Positions 42,997 through 52,465 of a DNA stretch of 64,000 bases are shown in pieces. Position numbers and translations under genes: made by a program. Position 1 is the first letter of the stretch. Each line of letters opens with the position of its first letter. Origin of the DNA: Mucilaginibacter aurantiaciroseus. Its GTDB lineage: Bacteria; Bacteroidota; Bacteroidia; Sphingobacteriales; Sphingobacteriaceae. The notes below the pieces were generated by a model. It was not told the origin of the DNA and did not search any database. It was given only the letters and a program-made list of their open reading frames with translations. The DNA lies in the NCBI RefSeq assembly GCF_024055595.1, contig NZ_JAMXOF010000003.1, positions 496,001-560,000 of the forward strand. Direction: 5' to 3'.

Positions 42997-44901
42997 ATGG
43001 ACAATTTGATCTGGCTTATTCCTGTACTACCCTTAGCCGGTTTTGTTATTAACGGACTGGGGCGCAATACCCTGTCTAAAGGTATTATCGGTGCTATCGG
43101 TAGCTTATTGGTATTGATTGCATTTGGTTTAAGTGTTGCTGCTTTCTTCCAGATAAAAAACTCGGGCGTGCCTATAGAGGTAAACCTGTTCGATTGGATC
43201 TCGGTTGGTAGCTTCCACATTCCTTTTGCATTCCTGGTAGATCAGCTAAGCTCCATTATGCTGCTAATCATTACAGGTGTGGGGTTCCTGATCCACCTGT
43301 ATTCAATTGGCTATATGCATGATGATAATGGCTTCGGTAAGTTTTTTGCTTACTTAAACCTGTTCGTTTTCTTTATGCTGCTGCTTGTAATGGGTAGCAA
43401 CTATGTGGTGATGTTTATTGGTTGGGAAGGTGTAGGCTTATGCTCGTACCTGCTTATCGGGTTCTGGTATACCAACCCAAGTTATGCGGATGCTGCTAAG
43501 AAAGCATTTGTGATGAACCGTATTGGTGACCTTGGCTTTTTGCTGGGCATTTTCTTACTGGTAAACACATTCGGCAGCACAAACTTCGCTGACATTTTCC
43601 CTAAAGCACCGGTTGCGGTTGCTGCAGGCGCACCAATAGTATTAATTACCTTATTGTTATTTGTAGGTGCGGTTGGTAAATCGGCACAGTTACCTTTGTT
43701 TACCTGGTTGCCCGATGCGATGGCCGGCCCAACCCCGGTATCGGCCTTGATCCATGCGGCAACAATGGTTACAGCAGGTATCTACATGATAGCCCGCTCA
43801 AACATCCTGTTTACGCTTGCGCCACATACCATGGAAGTTATCGCCATCATCGGCTTGGCCACCGCGGCGTTTGCAGCATTGATCGCCTTAACCCAGACTG
43901 ATATAAAGAAAGTACTGGCCTATTCAACCGTATCGCAATTAGGTTATATGTTTTTGGGTTTAGGCGTTGGCGCTTACACCGGTGCATTCTTCCACGTGTT
44001 AACGCACGCGTTCTTTAAAGCACTACTGTTCCTGGGTGCGGGTTCTGTTATCCACGCCATGAGCGGTGAGCAGGACATGCGCAAAATGGGCGGCTTAAAA
44101 AGCAAGATAGGTATTACCTTTTGGACCATGCTGGTTGGTACTATTGCTATCGCGGGTATCCCTCCATTCTCGGGTTTCTTTTCAAAGGACGAAATTTTGG
44201 CCGCGGCCTTTGCGCATAGCACAACGTTTTATGTAGTAGGTGTTATTACTGCGGGTTTAACCTCGTTCTACATGTTTAGGATGATGTACTTAACCTTTTG
44301 GGGTAAATTCCGCGGCACACATGAGCAGGAACATCACTTGCACGAGTCACCTGCAAACATGACCATCCCATTGATCGTGTTGGCTATACTATCTGCCGTT
44401 GCAGGTATGATAGGCGTACCGGCAGTTATGGGTGGCCACCACGAATTAGGCGCTTACCTTGCACCTGTATTTGAGGCATCACACAAAATACTTGGCGAAC
44501 ACGAACTAAGCCACAGCACCGAATGGATTCTGATGGCAGTATCTGTAGGCATTGCGTTGGTAGCCTTAGGTTATGCCTACAGCAAATACGTTAGGGGCGC
44601 GCATGTGCCGGTATCTGATGAAGAAGAACGCCCTACATTGGGAAACCTGTCCTACCATAAATTCTATATAGACGAATTATACGATAAGATCATTCGCAAG
44701 CCATTGGATGCCATTTCGGTATTCTTTTATAAAGTGGTTGAGCTTTTGGGTATAGATGGCTTTGTGAACGGCTTGGGTAAAGGAACATTAGAAACGAGTA
44801 AAGGCCTGCGCCTGTTGCAAACAGGTAATGTAGGTTTCTACATATTTATGATGGTGGTGGGTATTATTGCTATTTTGTTGTACAGTTTAATTAAAATATA
44901 A
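42997..44901 (+). CDS. nuoL: NADH-quinone oxidoreductase subunit L
   Basis: This 634-residue antiporter-like proton pump has about sixteen helices. Key segments are FIGWEGVGLCSYLLIGFW (Glu of the proton channel), QLPLFTWLPDAMAGPTPVSALIHAATMV and a long C-terminal region from about 550 that forms the lateral helix. The start MDNLIWLIPVLPL is the family opening, so the ATG next to the repeat is real. Confidence 0.97.
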   Translation: MDNLIWLIPVLPLAGFVINGLGRNTLSKGIIGAIGSLLVLIAFGLSVAAFFQIKNSGVPIEVNLFDWISVGSFHIPFAFLVDQLSSIMLLIITGVGFLIHLYSIGYMHDDNGFGKFFAYLNLFVFFMLLLVMGSNYVVMFIGWEGVGLCSYLLIGFWYTNPSYADAAKKAFVMNRIGDLGFLLGIFLLVNTFGSTNFADIFPKAPVAVAAGAPIVLITLLLFVGAVGKSAQLPLFTWLPDAMAGPTPVSALIHAATMVTAGIYMIARSNILFTLAPHTMEVIAIIGLATAAFAALIALTQTDIKKVLAYSTVSQLGYMFLGLGVGAYTGAFFHVLTHAFFKALLFLGAGSVIHAMSGEQDMRKMGGLKSKIGITFWTMLVGTIAIAGIPPFSGFFSKDEILAAAFAHSTTFYVVGVITAGLTSFYMFRMMYLTFWGKFRGTHEQEHHLHESPANMTIPLIVLAILSAVAGMIGVPAVMGGHHELGAYLAPVFEASHKILGEHELSHSTEWILMAVSVGIALVALGYAYSKYVRGAHVPVSDEEERPTLGNLSYHKFYIDELYDKIIRKPLDAISVFFYKVVELLGIDGFVNGLGKGTLETSKGLRLLQTGNVGFYIFMMVVGIIAILLYSLIKI

Positions 44902-44924
44902 GCGCTTAGCGTTTACCATATAAA

Positions 44925-46391
44925 ATGACGGTTAGTATTTTACTTTTTTTACCGGTTTTGGCAGCACTATTAGTGCTGTTAGTTAAGAACGAGGCTGCAA
45001 AGCACGCGGCATTATTTTTCGCTGTAATAGAGCTTGGCCTGGCCGGCTATTTCCTTGCTGGGTTTGTGCCCGATGCATCTGTACAGTATGGCCTTGACCT
45101 ACCGTGGATTCCTCAAATGGGTGTTTACTTTAAGGCGGGTATAGATGGCATTAGCATGGTAATGGTTTTATTGACCACTTTGCTTGTCCCGCTAATTATC
45201 CTTACTACCTACAAACACGAATACAAGAACGCTAAAGCATTTTACGCGCTTATCCTGTTTATGCAAGCCGGTTTGTTAACCGTATTTACCGCGTTAGATG
45301 GTTTCTTATTTTATGTGGGCTGGGAAGCAGCGTTGATTCCTATTTACTTTATTTGTGCATTGTGGGGCGGCGAGAACCGTATCCGAATCAACATCAAGTT
45401 CTTCATTTACACCTTTGCCGGTTCGTTGTTTATGCTGTTGGGTATCATTTACCTGTACCTGCAAACGCCAAATAAGCTTTATGACATAAACGGCTTTTAC
45501 AATTTAAGCTTAACACTAACACAACAATCCTGGGTATTTTGGGCGTTCTTTATAGCTTTCGCTATCAAAATGCCTTTGTTCCCGTTCCATACCTGGCAGC
45601 CCGATACATATACCGAAGCACCATCGGCTGGTACCATGATGTTGTCTGGTATCATGCTAAAAATGGGGATCTATGGTGTTATCCGCTGGTTAATTCCGAA
45701 TGCACCCGCAGGCTTCCTGCAATGGCAAAATCTGGTAATGATACTTTCGGTTATTGGTGTTGTTTACGCATCACTGATCGCATTTAAGCAAACCGACGGT
45801 AAGCGTTTGGTAGCTTATTCATCTATTGCGCACGTTGGCTTAATAGCCGCCGGTATCTTCGCCTGGACAACACAGGGTGTGCAAGGTGCGATGATTCAAA
45901 TGCTTAGTCACGGTATTAATGTTGTGGGGATGTTCTTTATCTGGGATATCATCAGCCGCCGTTTAAATACCCGTGACATTAGCCAGATGGGTGGCATCGC
46001 TAAAGTGGCGCCAAATTTTTCCATCGCATTTTTAATTATTCTTTTAGGAACTGTTGCCTTGCCATTAACCAATGGTTTTGTAGGCGAGTTTTTATTATTG
46101 AAAGGTGTATTTAACTATAACATTTGGTTTGCGGCGATTGCAGGTTTAACCATCATATTTGGCGCGGTTTACATGCTGCGTATGTACAAGAATGTAATGC
46201 AGGGCGAAGCCAACGAGCTAACGCTAACGTTTACCGACATAGCCGGTTCAGAGAAACTGGTGCTGGGTATCATCTGTGTGCTAATCATCGCCATTGGCGT
46301 GTATCCGCAACCTATCCTGCATATATCAGAAGCTGCGGTAACCAATTTGGTGAACACCGTAAGTGCTAAATTTAACAACGGAGGCTTTTAG
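44925..46391 (+). CDS. nuoM: NADH-quinone oxidoreductase subunit M
   Basis: This 488-residue antiporter-like subunit has about fourteen helices. Diagnostic parts are FYVGWEAALIPIYFI (Glu), KMPLFPFHTWQPDTYTEAPSAG and YSSIAHVGLIAAGI. It pumps protons together with NuoL and NuoN. Confidence 0.96.
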   Translation: MTVSILLFLPVLAALLVLLVKNEAAKHAALFFAVIELGLAGYFLAGFVPDASVQYGLDLPWIPQMGVYFKAGIDGISMVMVLLTTLLVPLIILTTYKHEYKNAKAFYALILFMQAGLLTVFTALDGFLFYVGWEAALIPIYFICALWGGENRIRINIKFFIYTFAGSLFMLLGIIYLYLQTPNKLYDINGFYNLSLTLTQQSWVFWAFFIAFAIKMPLFPFHTWQPDTYTEAPSAGTMMLSGIMLKMGIYGVIRWLIPNAPAGFLQWQNLVMILSVIGVVYASLIAFKQTDGKRLVAYSSIAHVGLIAAGIFAWTTQGVQGAMIQMLSHGINVVGMFFIWDIISRRLNTRDISQMGGIAKVAPNFSIAFLIILLGTVALPLTNGFVGEFLLLKGVFNYNIWFAAIAGLTIIFGAVYMLRMYKNVMQGEANELTLTFTDIAGSEKLVLGIICVLIIAIGVYPQPILHISEAAVTNLVNTVSAKFNNGGF

Positions 46392-46400
46392 AATTTATAT

Positions 46401-47780
46401 ATGACTACGCTAATAATCATATCTGTTTTACCCATTATATTATTGTACCTGGGTTTATATAAAGTTCAGAAAGCTTTATTGCCGGTAACCATTATTGGTT
46501 TGCTGATAGCTTTAGGTGCAGCAGTTGCACAATGGAATGACAACGCTGTACCAATTTACAGCGGCATGATGTTGTTCAACAACTTCTCGGTTGCATTTTC
46601 TGTGGTAAGCATCGTGTCCACTATCCTGATCCTTTTATTATCTAAAGGATACTTCGAAAAAATAAGCAACCATATTGCGGAATATTACGCCATCATCTTG
46701 TTCTCATTAGCAGGAATTATCGTCATGGTATCGTACCACAACCTGGTGATGATGTTCATCGGTATCGAGATTATGTCGGTAAGCTTATATATCCTCGCAG
46801 GTATTCGTAAGAGCGATTTTGCGTCAAACGAGGCCGCTTTAAAGTACTTTTTGATGGGTGCATTTTCAACAGGTTTCCTGTTGTTTGGTATTGCGTTGAT
46901 CTACGGTTCATCAGGCTCGTTTGACCTGGATACCATTCGTGAATGGGTTGTTACCCATCCCCGTAACATCGACCCAATGTTTTACACTGGTATATTATTG
47001 ATCATTGTTGGCCTTTGCTTTAAGGTGGGTGCGGCACCGTTCCATTTCTGGACGCCGGATGTTTACGAAGGCGCACCTTCGCTGATTACCTTGTTCATGT
47101 CTACCGTGGTTAAAGTGGCTGGTTTTGCGGCATTCCTGCGCCTATTCGCGGCTTGCTTTTCAACCATCGCCGCATTTTGGACGCCGGTATTATTGGCTAT
47201 CACTATCGCTACGTTATTCATCGGTAACATCACCGCACTATATCAACAAAGCTTTAAACGGATGATGGCTTTTTCGAGCATATCACACGCGGGTTACCTA
47301 TTGTTCGCTATTGTGGCCTTAGGTGCAGGTTCGGCTAATTCGATATTTGTTTACGCTACGGCTTATTCTATCGCATCTATTATCGCCTTTGGCGCATTAA
47401 TACTGGTGAGGCAACAAACCGGCAGCGATAACTTTGAAGGCTTTAACGGCCTGGCTAAGAAAAACCCTTTCCTGGCATTGGTACTTACCGTAAGTATGCT
47501 ATCATTAGCGGGGATCCCGTTAACGGCTGGTTTTATTGGTAAGTTCTTTATGTTTAGCGGTGTTTTGGCACAATACAATACCTGGTTGGTAATAGTTGCG
47601 GTTGTAAATGCTATCATTAGTATCTTCTATTATTTCAGGGTTATAATAGCCATGTACTTCCGTACTGCCGAGCGTGCCGAGGTTGAAGTGCCTGCTTACT
47701 ACAAATTTGTATTAGGCTTTTCTGCTATCGCGACCATAGTTATAGGCATTTACCCGTCGTTTATATCCACCCTAATTTAA
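46401..47780 (+). CDS. nuoN: NADH-quinone oxidoreductase subunit N
   Basis: This 459-residue antiporter-like subunit has about fourteen helices. It contains FIGIEIMSVSLYILAGIRKS (Glu), KVGAAPFHFWTPDVYEGAPS and MAFSSISHAGYLLFA. It ends the nuo operon; the next element is a palindromic repeat. Confidence 0.96.
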   Translation: MTTLIIISVLPIILLYLGLYKVQKALLPVTIIGLLIALGAAVAQWNDNAVPIYSGMMLFNNFSVAFSVVSIVSTILILLLSKGYFEKISNHIAEYYAIILFSLAGIIVMVSYHNLVMMFIGIEIMSVSLYILAGIRKSDFASNEAALKYFLMGAFSTGFLLFGIALIYGSSGSFDLDTIREWVVTHPRNIDPMFYTGILLIIVGLCFKVGAAPFHFWTPDVYEGAPSLITLFMSTVVKVAGFAAFLRLFAACFSTIAAFWTPVLLAITIATLFIGNITALYQQSFKRMMAFSSISHAGYLLFAIVALGAGSANSIFVYATAYSIASIIAFGALILVRQQTGSDNFEGFNGLAKKNPFLALVLTVSMLSLAGIPLTAGFIGKFFMFSGVLAQYNTWLVIVAVVNAIISIFYYFRVIIAMYFRTAERAEVEVPAYYKFVLGFSAIATIVIGIYPSFISTLI

Positions 47781-47782
47781 TT

Positions 47783-47872
47783 GAGAAAGCCTCACCCCGG
47801 CCCTCTCCGAAGGAAAGGGAGGTGAAAAAGAAATTAAAGCCCTCTTTTTTTGAGAGGATTTAGGTGAGGCTA
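47783..47872. repeat. Long palindrome after nuoN
   Basis: The ends AGCCTCACCCCGGCC and GATTTAGGTGAGGCT pair. Inner arms CCCTCTCC...GGAAAGGGAGG and CCCTC...GAGAGG also fold. This is the best preserved CCTCACC/GGTGAGG copy in the window. It may end nuo transcription before the DedA gene. Confidence 0.65.
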
Positions 47873-47909
47873 ATTTGATTTAATATTTGTAGTTTTACGG
47901 ATATAGTTA

Positions 47910-48548
47910 ATGGAAAACCTTTGGGAATACCTTCAAAATTTAACCGACGCACAGTCTATTTTGAGCAGTGGTGGGTTTTACCTGTTGCTTATAGTAGTAT
48001 ATGCTGAAACCGGTTTGTTTTTTGGTTTCTTTTTACCCGGCGATTATTTGCTGTTCTTGGCAGGTTTGTTAAGCGCCGCGGGTATCATCCATGTCCCTAT
48101 TTATACACTGGTACTTTCGCTTATAGGTGCGGGTATTTTGGGTAATTATACAGGCTATTGGTTTGGTTATCGAACGGGGCCGGTACTATTCAGCAAGAAC
48201 GATTCGTTCTTTTTTAAGAAGCGTTACATAGCTGTTGCTGAAGAGTTTTATGCTAAATATGGAGGCATGGCTTTGATTTTAGGCAGATTTTTCCCTATAG
48301 TTAGGACTTTTGCCCCTATATTTGCAGGTGTTGTTAAAGTAGATATTAAAAAATTTACTGTTTACAACATAATTGGCAGCGTTGCCTGGGTAACAACTCT
48401 AACATTAGCCGGGTATTTTTTGGGCAAGCGCTTCCCCGAGTTAAAAGACTATCTGCAGTACATTGTACTCGGATTAATAATAATTACAACAATTCCGCTG
48501 ATTATTGCTTTTGTGAAAAGACAATACGCAAAATCAAAAGATGAATAG
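47910..48548 (+). CDS. DedA-family membrane protein
   Basis: This 212-residue protein has four or five hydrophobic segments and DedA motifs: ETGLFFGFFLPGDYLLFLAG near the N-terminus, then ILGRFFPIVRTFAPIFAGV, which holds the conserved Arg residues. DedA proteins are linked to flipping of phospholipids or undecaprenyl phosphate. It is followed 18 bases later by the pyrophosphatase gene. Confidence 0.9.
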   Translation: MENLWEYLQNLTDAQSILSSGGFYLLLIVVYAETGLFFGFFLPGDYLLFLAGLLSAAGIIHVPIYTLVLSLIGAGILGNYTGYWFGYRTGPVLFSKNDSFFFKKRYIAVAEEFYAKYGGMALILGRFFPIVRTFAPIFAGVVKVDIKKFTVYNIIGSVAWVTTLTLAGYFLGKRFPELKDYLQYIVLGLIIITTIPLIIAFVKRQYAKSKDE

Positions 48549-48566
48549 AATTTTAAATAGATATAC

Positions 48567-49112
48567 ATGAGCACACAACACCCCTGGCATCAGGTTTCAC
48601 CGGGTGATAATATTCCTGAGATAGTAAACGCGATAATTGAGATACCAAAAGGTTCTAAAGCAAAATACGAAATAGATAAAGATTCGGGCCTGTTAAAGTT
48701 AGACAGGGTTTTATTTTCATCGGTAATGTACCCGGCCAACTATGGCTTTATCCCGCAAACCTATTGCGATGATAATGACCCTTTGGATATCCTTGTACTT
48801 TGTTCTATAGATGTTTTCCCGATGTCGATCATCGAGGCAAAAGTAGTAGGCGTTATGCATATGGTTGATAACGGCGAGCAGGATGACAAGATCATCGCGG
48901 TAGCAAAAAACGACATGTCGGTTAACTACATTAACGACCTTGCCGAATTGCCGCCACACGCTATGAAAGAGATTGTACGCTTTTTTAGCGATTATAAAGT
49001 GCTGGAAGGTAAGAACGTAACCATTGAGCATTTGCTGGGTGTACGTTATGCACACAAAGTAATTCAAGAAGGTTTAGATCTTTATAAGTCTACCTTCCCC
49101 GATCACAAATAA
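48567..49112 (+). CDS. ppa: Inorganic pyrophosphatase (family I)
   Basis: This 181-residue soluble enzyme hydrolyses pyrophosphate to phosphate. Active-site segments are [17 protein letters not shown] and the acidic [11 protein letters not shown] loop, with [12 protein letters not shown] between them. It needs Mg2+. It is adjacent to the nuo and DedA genes but not functionally tied to them. Confidence 0.95.
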   Translation: MSTQHPWHQVSPGDNIPEIVNAIIEIPKGSKAKYEIDKDSGLLKLDRVLFSSVMYPANYGFIPQTYCDDNDPLDILVLCSIDVFPMSIIEAKVVGVMHMVDNGEQDDKIIAVAKNDMSVNYINDLAELPPHAMKEIVRFFSDYKVLEGKNVTIEHLLGVRYAHKVIQEGLDLYKSTFPDHK

Positions 49113-49120
49113 ATCAATAA

Positions 49121-50461
49121 ATGGACCCCGGACCTTACGATATTAGTGCCTTCTATATTTTCCTTACCATATTCCTGGTATTGCTAAACGGATTTTTCGT
49201 GGCAGCAGAATTTGCCATTGTGAGGGTACGAGGCTCGCAAATTGAATTAAAGGCTAAATCCGGAAGCGGTGTAGCTAAAGTTGCAAGGGGCATTTTACAT
49301 AATTTAGATGGTTACCTGGCTGCCACGCAGTTGGGTATTACCATTGCATCACTGGGGCTTGGTGTTGTGGGCGAGGGTGTGGTCACAAACATCGTATTGC
49401 GTGCATTCCTGGGCATGGGTATTACGCTTACCCCGGGCTTTATTACTGCCAGTCACGTTTTGTCATTCGTGGCTATTACCGTCTTACATATTGTATTCGG
49501 CGAGCTTGCACCAAAATCATTAGCTATTCAAAAATCGGTACGCACAACATTGGCGGTATCATTGCCATTGAGGTTTTTCTTCGTGGTGTTTCGCCCGTTC
49601 ATCTGGTTGCTTAACGGTTTTGCCAACTTCATCCTGAAACTATTTGGAATAACCACCTTAGAAGGTGGCGAGGCGCATCACTCATCAGAAGAGTTGCAGT
49701 TTTTGCTTGACCAGGGTAAAGAAACCGGCGCATTGGATTCTAACGAGCATGAGCTGATCCAGAACGTATTTGATTTTAACGAACGTGTGGTGAAGAACAT
49801 CATGGTGCCCCGTACCAAAATATCTGGTATTGAATTGGATACCAGTAAGGAAGTTCTTTTAGAAATATTAATAACTGAAGGTTACTCCAGGATGCCGGTG
49901 TATGATGAGGTGATAGATAAGATTGTAGGTATTGTACACGCGAAAGATATTTTACCGTTGCTTGCCCGTGGCGAACAGATTGTATTGAAAGACATTATTC
50001 GCAAGCCATACTTTATCCCAGAAACCAAAAAGATCAATGATCTGATGGCTGAACTGCAGCAAAAGCGCATCCAGATAGCCATTGTATCTGATGAGTTTGG
50101 CGGTACTGCCGGCATGGTTACGTTGGAAGACATTGTTGAAGAATTAGTCGGCGAGATCCAGGATGAGTTCGACGAAGAGAAACCTATTGTTGAAAAACTG
50201 AACGACCGCGAGTTTGTGGTTAATGCGCTTGCGCCGATCTACGACGTAAACGAGCATCTGCCGCATGACCTGCCAGAGGATGGCGATTTTGATACCGTAT
50301 CTGGCTGGTTAGGCCATATCTTTGGTAAGATCCCTGACGTGGGCGAGCAAAAAGAGAGCAACGGATACAATATTACGGTACTAAAAAAATCTGACCAGAA
50401 CATCGAATCTGTAAAGCTTGAGCTACTTATCAACGAAGAGGACGCTGTAGATTTACATTAG
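49121..50461 (+). CDS. CorC/HlyC-like membrane protein with DUF21 and CBS domains
   Basis: This 446-residue protein has a DUF21 (CNNM) membrane domain with about four helices (residues 10-195), two CBS domains (about 215-335; VPRTKISGIELD and DEFGGTAGMVTLEDIVEELVGE) and a C-terminal CorC_HlyC domain. Relatives take part in Mg2+ or Co2+ efflux. It starts 8 bases after ppa and may be co-transcribed. Confidence 0.92.
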   Translation: MDPGPYDISAFYIFLTIFLVLLNGFFVAAEFAIVRVRGSQIELKAKSGSGVAKVARGILHNLDGYLAATQLGITIASLGLGVVGEGVVTNIVLRAFLGMGITLTPGFITASHVLSFVAITVLHIVFGELAPKSLAIQKSVRTTLAVSLPLRFFFVVFRPFIWLLNGFANFILKLFGITTLEGGEAHHSSEELQFLLDQGKETGALDSNEHELIQNVFDFNERVVKNIMVPRTKISGIELDTSKEVLLEILITEGYSRMPVYDEVIDKIVGIVHAKDILPLLARGEQIVLKDIIRKPYFIPETKKINDLMAELQQKRIQIAIVSDEFGGTAGMVTLEDIVEELVGEIQDEFDEEKPIVEKLNDREFVVNALAPIYDVNEHLPHDLPEDGDFDTVSGWLGHIFGKIPDVGEQKESNGYNITVLKKSDQNIESVKLELLINEEDAVDLH

Positions 50462-50466
50462 TATCG

Positions 50467-50537
50467 AGTATCAAGTAGTTAGTATCATGATACTACTTCT
50501 AAAAAATCATGATACCTGATACTAAATACTTGATATT
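50467..50537. repeat. Imperfect inverted repeat (TATCAAGTA type)
   Basis: Arms of about 27 bp (AGTATCAAGTAGTTAGTATC and the complement of TGATACTAAATACTTGATATT) pair with several mismatches. The central GTATCATGATAC is itself a palindrome. It fills the gap between the CorC-like gene and rsmE. Confidence 0.55.
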
Positions 50538-50548
50538 AAAAAAGAAAA

Positions 50549-51256
50549 ATGCAGCTTTTTTATACACCAGATATCGACCCAACTTTATCCCAATACTTTT
50601 TAAGCGAAGAAGAAAGCAAGCATGCCGTGCGCGTGTTACGCCTTAATATTGGCGATGCGGTTACCCTGATTGATGGCAAAGGCGGTTTGTACAAAGCCGA
50701 GATAAAAGATGCGCACCCAAAGCGCACCATCCTGCAAATAAATTCGGTTACTGCCAAATTTAACAAACGCAATCATTACCTGCACATCGCTATAGCGCCA
50801 ACCAAAAATTTAGATAGGATAGAGTGGTTTTTAGAAAAAGCTACCGAGATAGGTATCGATGAGATCTCGCTTATTATCTGCCAGCGCTCGGAGCGTAAGG
50901 AGGCCAAGGTAGAACGCTTGGATAAGATTATCACATCTGCAATTAAACAATCTATCAAGGCATATCACCCAATACTAAATGCCCTGGTTAATTTCAACCA
51001 ATTTTTAAAGCAACCGTTTGACGGGCAAAAGTTTATTGCCCATTGTGATGATGGTGAAAAAGCGGAGCTTGCACAATCTGTAGTGAAGCAAAACCGTTAC
51101 TTGATACTGATTGGCCCGGAAGGTGATTTTAGTCCGGCGGAAGTGGATGCCGCTTTGCAGAATGGATATAAAGCCATAACTTTAGGTGAAAGCCGCCTAC
51201 GTACCGAAACGGCAGCGCTTGAAGCTTGCTTTGAGGTGAATTTTTTAAACCGATAA
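50549..51256 (+). CDS. rsmE: 16S rRNA (uracil-1498-N3)-methyltransferase
   Basis: This 235-residue SPOUT methyltransferase methylates U1498 of 16S rRNA using S-adenosylmethionine. Motifs present are APTKNLDRIEWFLEKATEIG, LIGPEGDFSPAEVDAA and LGESRLRTETAALEA, which form the knotted cofactor site. It ends exactly where the next gene starts. Confidence 0.95.
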   Translation: MQLFYTPDIDPTLSQYFLSEEESKHAVRVLRLNIGDAVTLIDGKGGLYKAEIKDAHPKRTILQINSVTAKFNKRNHYLHIAIAPTKNLDRIEWFLEKATEIGIDEISLIICQRSERKEAKVERLDKIITSAIKQSIKAYHPILNALVNFNQFLKQPFDGQKFIAHCDDGEKAELAQSVVKQNRYLILIGPEGDFSPAEVDAALQNGYKAITLGESRLRTETAALEACFEVNFLNR

Positions 51257-51919
51257 ATGAGAAGATCTATTTTTGTTGTCGCGGCCTTTACCATGATGTT
51301 TTGCATCAGCAGCTTTACCGCGCCGTCATATAAAATGGGTAGGCTTAAATACAACGGCGGTGGCGATTGGTATGGTGACCGCACCGCACTCATAAACCTC
51401 ATTAAATTTTGTAACGATAACCTGAAGACCAACTTCCAGCCGGAAGAAGAAGTGGTTGAGGTAGGCAGCGACCAGATCTATAACTATCCATTTATATTTA
51501 TGACCGGCCACGGTAACGTGATTTTTAATGATCAGGAAGCCCGCAATCTGCGCCAGTATTTAACCGGCGGAGGGTTTTTGCATATTGATGATAACTACGG
51601 GTTCGATAAATTTATCCGCCCGCAAATGAAGAAGGTGTTTCCCGAACTGGAATTTGTGGAACTGCCAATCAATTATGCCATCTATCAGCAAAAATATAGC
51701 TTTCCCAATGGCTTACCAAAGATTCACGAACATGATGGAAAACGCCCGCAAGGCTTCGGGCTAGTCTACAAAGGCCGCCTGGTGTGTTTTTACACTTTTG
51801 AGTGCGACCTAGGCAACGGTTGGGAGGATTATGGAACTTACGCCGGCGATAGCCACGAGGCGCGTTTAAAAGCCCTTAAGATGGGGGCAAATCTTATTCA
51901 ATATATTTTCACCAAATAG
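51257..51919 (+). CDS. DUF4159 secreted protein
   Basis: This 220-residue protein has a signal peptide (residues 1-22). It then shows a fold typical of DUF4159: LKYNGGGDWYGDRTALINLI, FIFMTGHGNVIFNDQEARNLR, GGGFLHIDDNYGFDKFIRPQM and KGRLVCFYTFECDLGNGWED. The function is unknown; the fold resembles a glutamine-amidotransferase-like domain. The start codon directly follows the rsmE stop. Confidence 0.85.
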   Translation: MRRSIFVVAAFTMMFCISSFTAPSYKMGRLKYNGGGDWYGDRTALINLIKFCNDNLKTNFQPEEEVVEVGSDQIYNYPFIFMTGHGNVIFNDQEARNLRQYLTGGGFLHIDDNYGFDKFIRPQMKKVFPELEFVELPINYAIYQQKYSFPNGLPKIHEHDGKRPQGFGLVYKGRLVCFYTFECDLGNGWEDYGTYAGDSHEARLKALKMGANLIQYIFTK

Positions 51920-51964
51920 CATAAGGCATTCTATAAATTCTTAAATCCTGAAAATTCTGATCAC

Positions 51965-52462
51965 ATGTACAAAATAAAGGTTAATTCGAAGCACGATTTT
52001 GAGGTAGATAGAAAAGCTGATTCGCTTACCGTTAATGGCGAAACCATTAACGCGGATATAAAGCAATTGAATAATCTGCTGTATCATGTTATTAACGAGA
52101 ACGGATCATATAACGCAGAGGTAGTAAGCTTTGATCGCAAAGCAAAAACCGCCGAGATAAAGGTGAATAACAATACCTATACCGTTTCCGCTAAAGATCA
52201 GTTTGATGTATTGCTGGACAAGATGGGATTAAGCAATTTAATGACCGCTAAAGTAAGCGACATAAAAGCCCCTATGCCCGGCCTGGTATTAAAGGTACTG
52301 GTAGAAGAAGGCGCCGAAATTAAAAAGGGCGATAACCTATTTATATTGGAAGCTATGAAGATGGAAAACATTATTAAAGCCCCCGCTGATGTTACCATTA
52401 AAACCATCAAAATAAAACCGGGTGATAAAGTTGAAAAAGGACAGATATTAATGATGTTCTAA
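51965..52462 (+). CDS. Biotin carboxyl carrier-type protein
   Basis: This 165-residue protein has an N-terminal region of unknown fold and a C-terminal biotinyl domain (about residues 95-165) with APMPGLVLKVLVEEGAEIKKG and LEAMKMENIIK. The biotin should sit on Lys132. It could serve acetyl-CoA, propionyl-CoA or another acyl carboxylase; no carboxylase gene is adjacent, so the partner is unknown. Its transcription may stop in a hairpin lying inside the convergent Nudix gene. Confidence 0.88.
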   Translation: MYKIKVNSKHDFEVDRKADSLTVNGETINADIKQLNNLLYHVINENGSYNAEVVSFDRKAKTAEIKVNNNTYTVSAKDQFDVLLDKMGLSNLMTAKVSDIKAPMPGLVLKVLVEEGAEIKKGDNLFILEAMKMENIIKAPADVTIKTIKIKPGDKVEKGQILMMF

Positions 52463-52465
52463 CTA

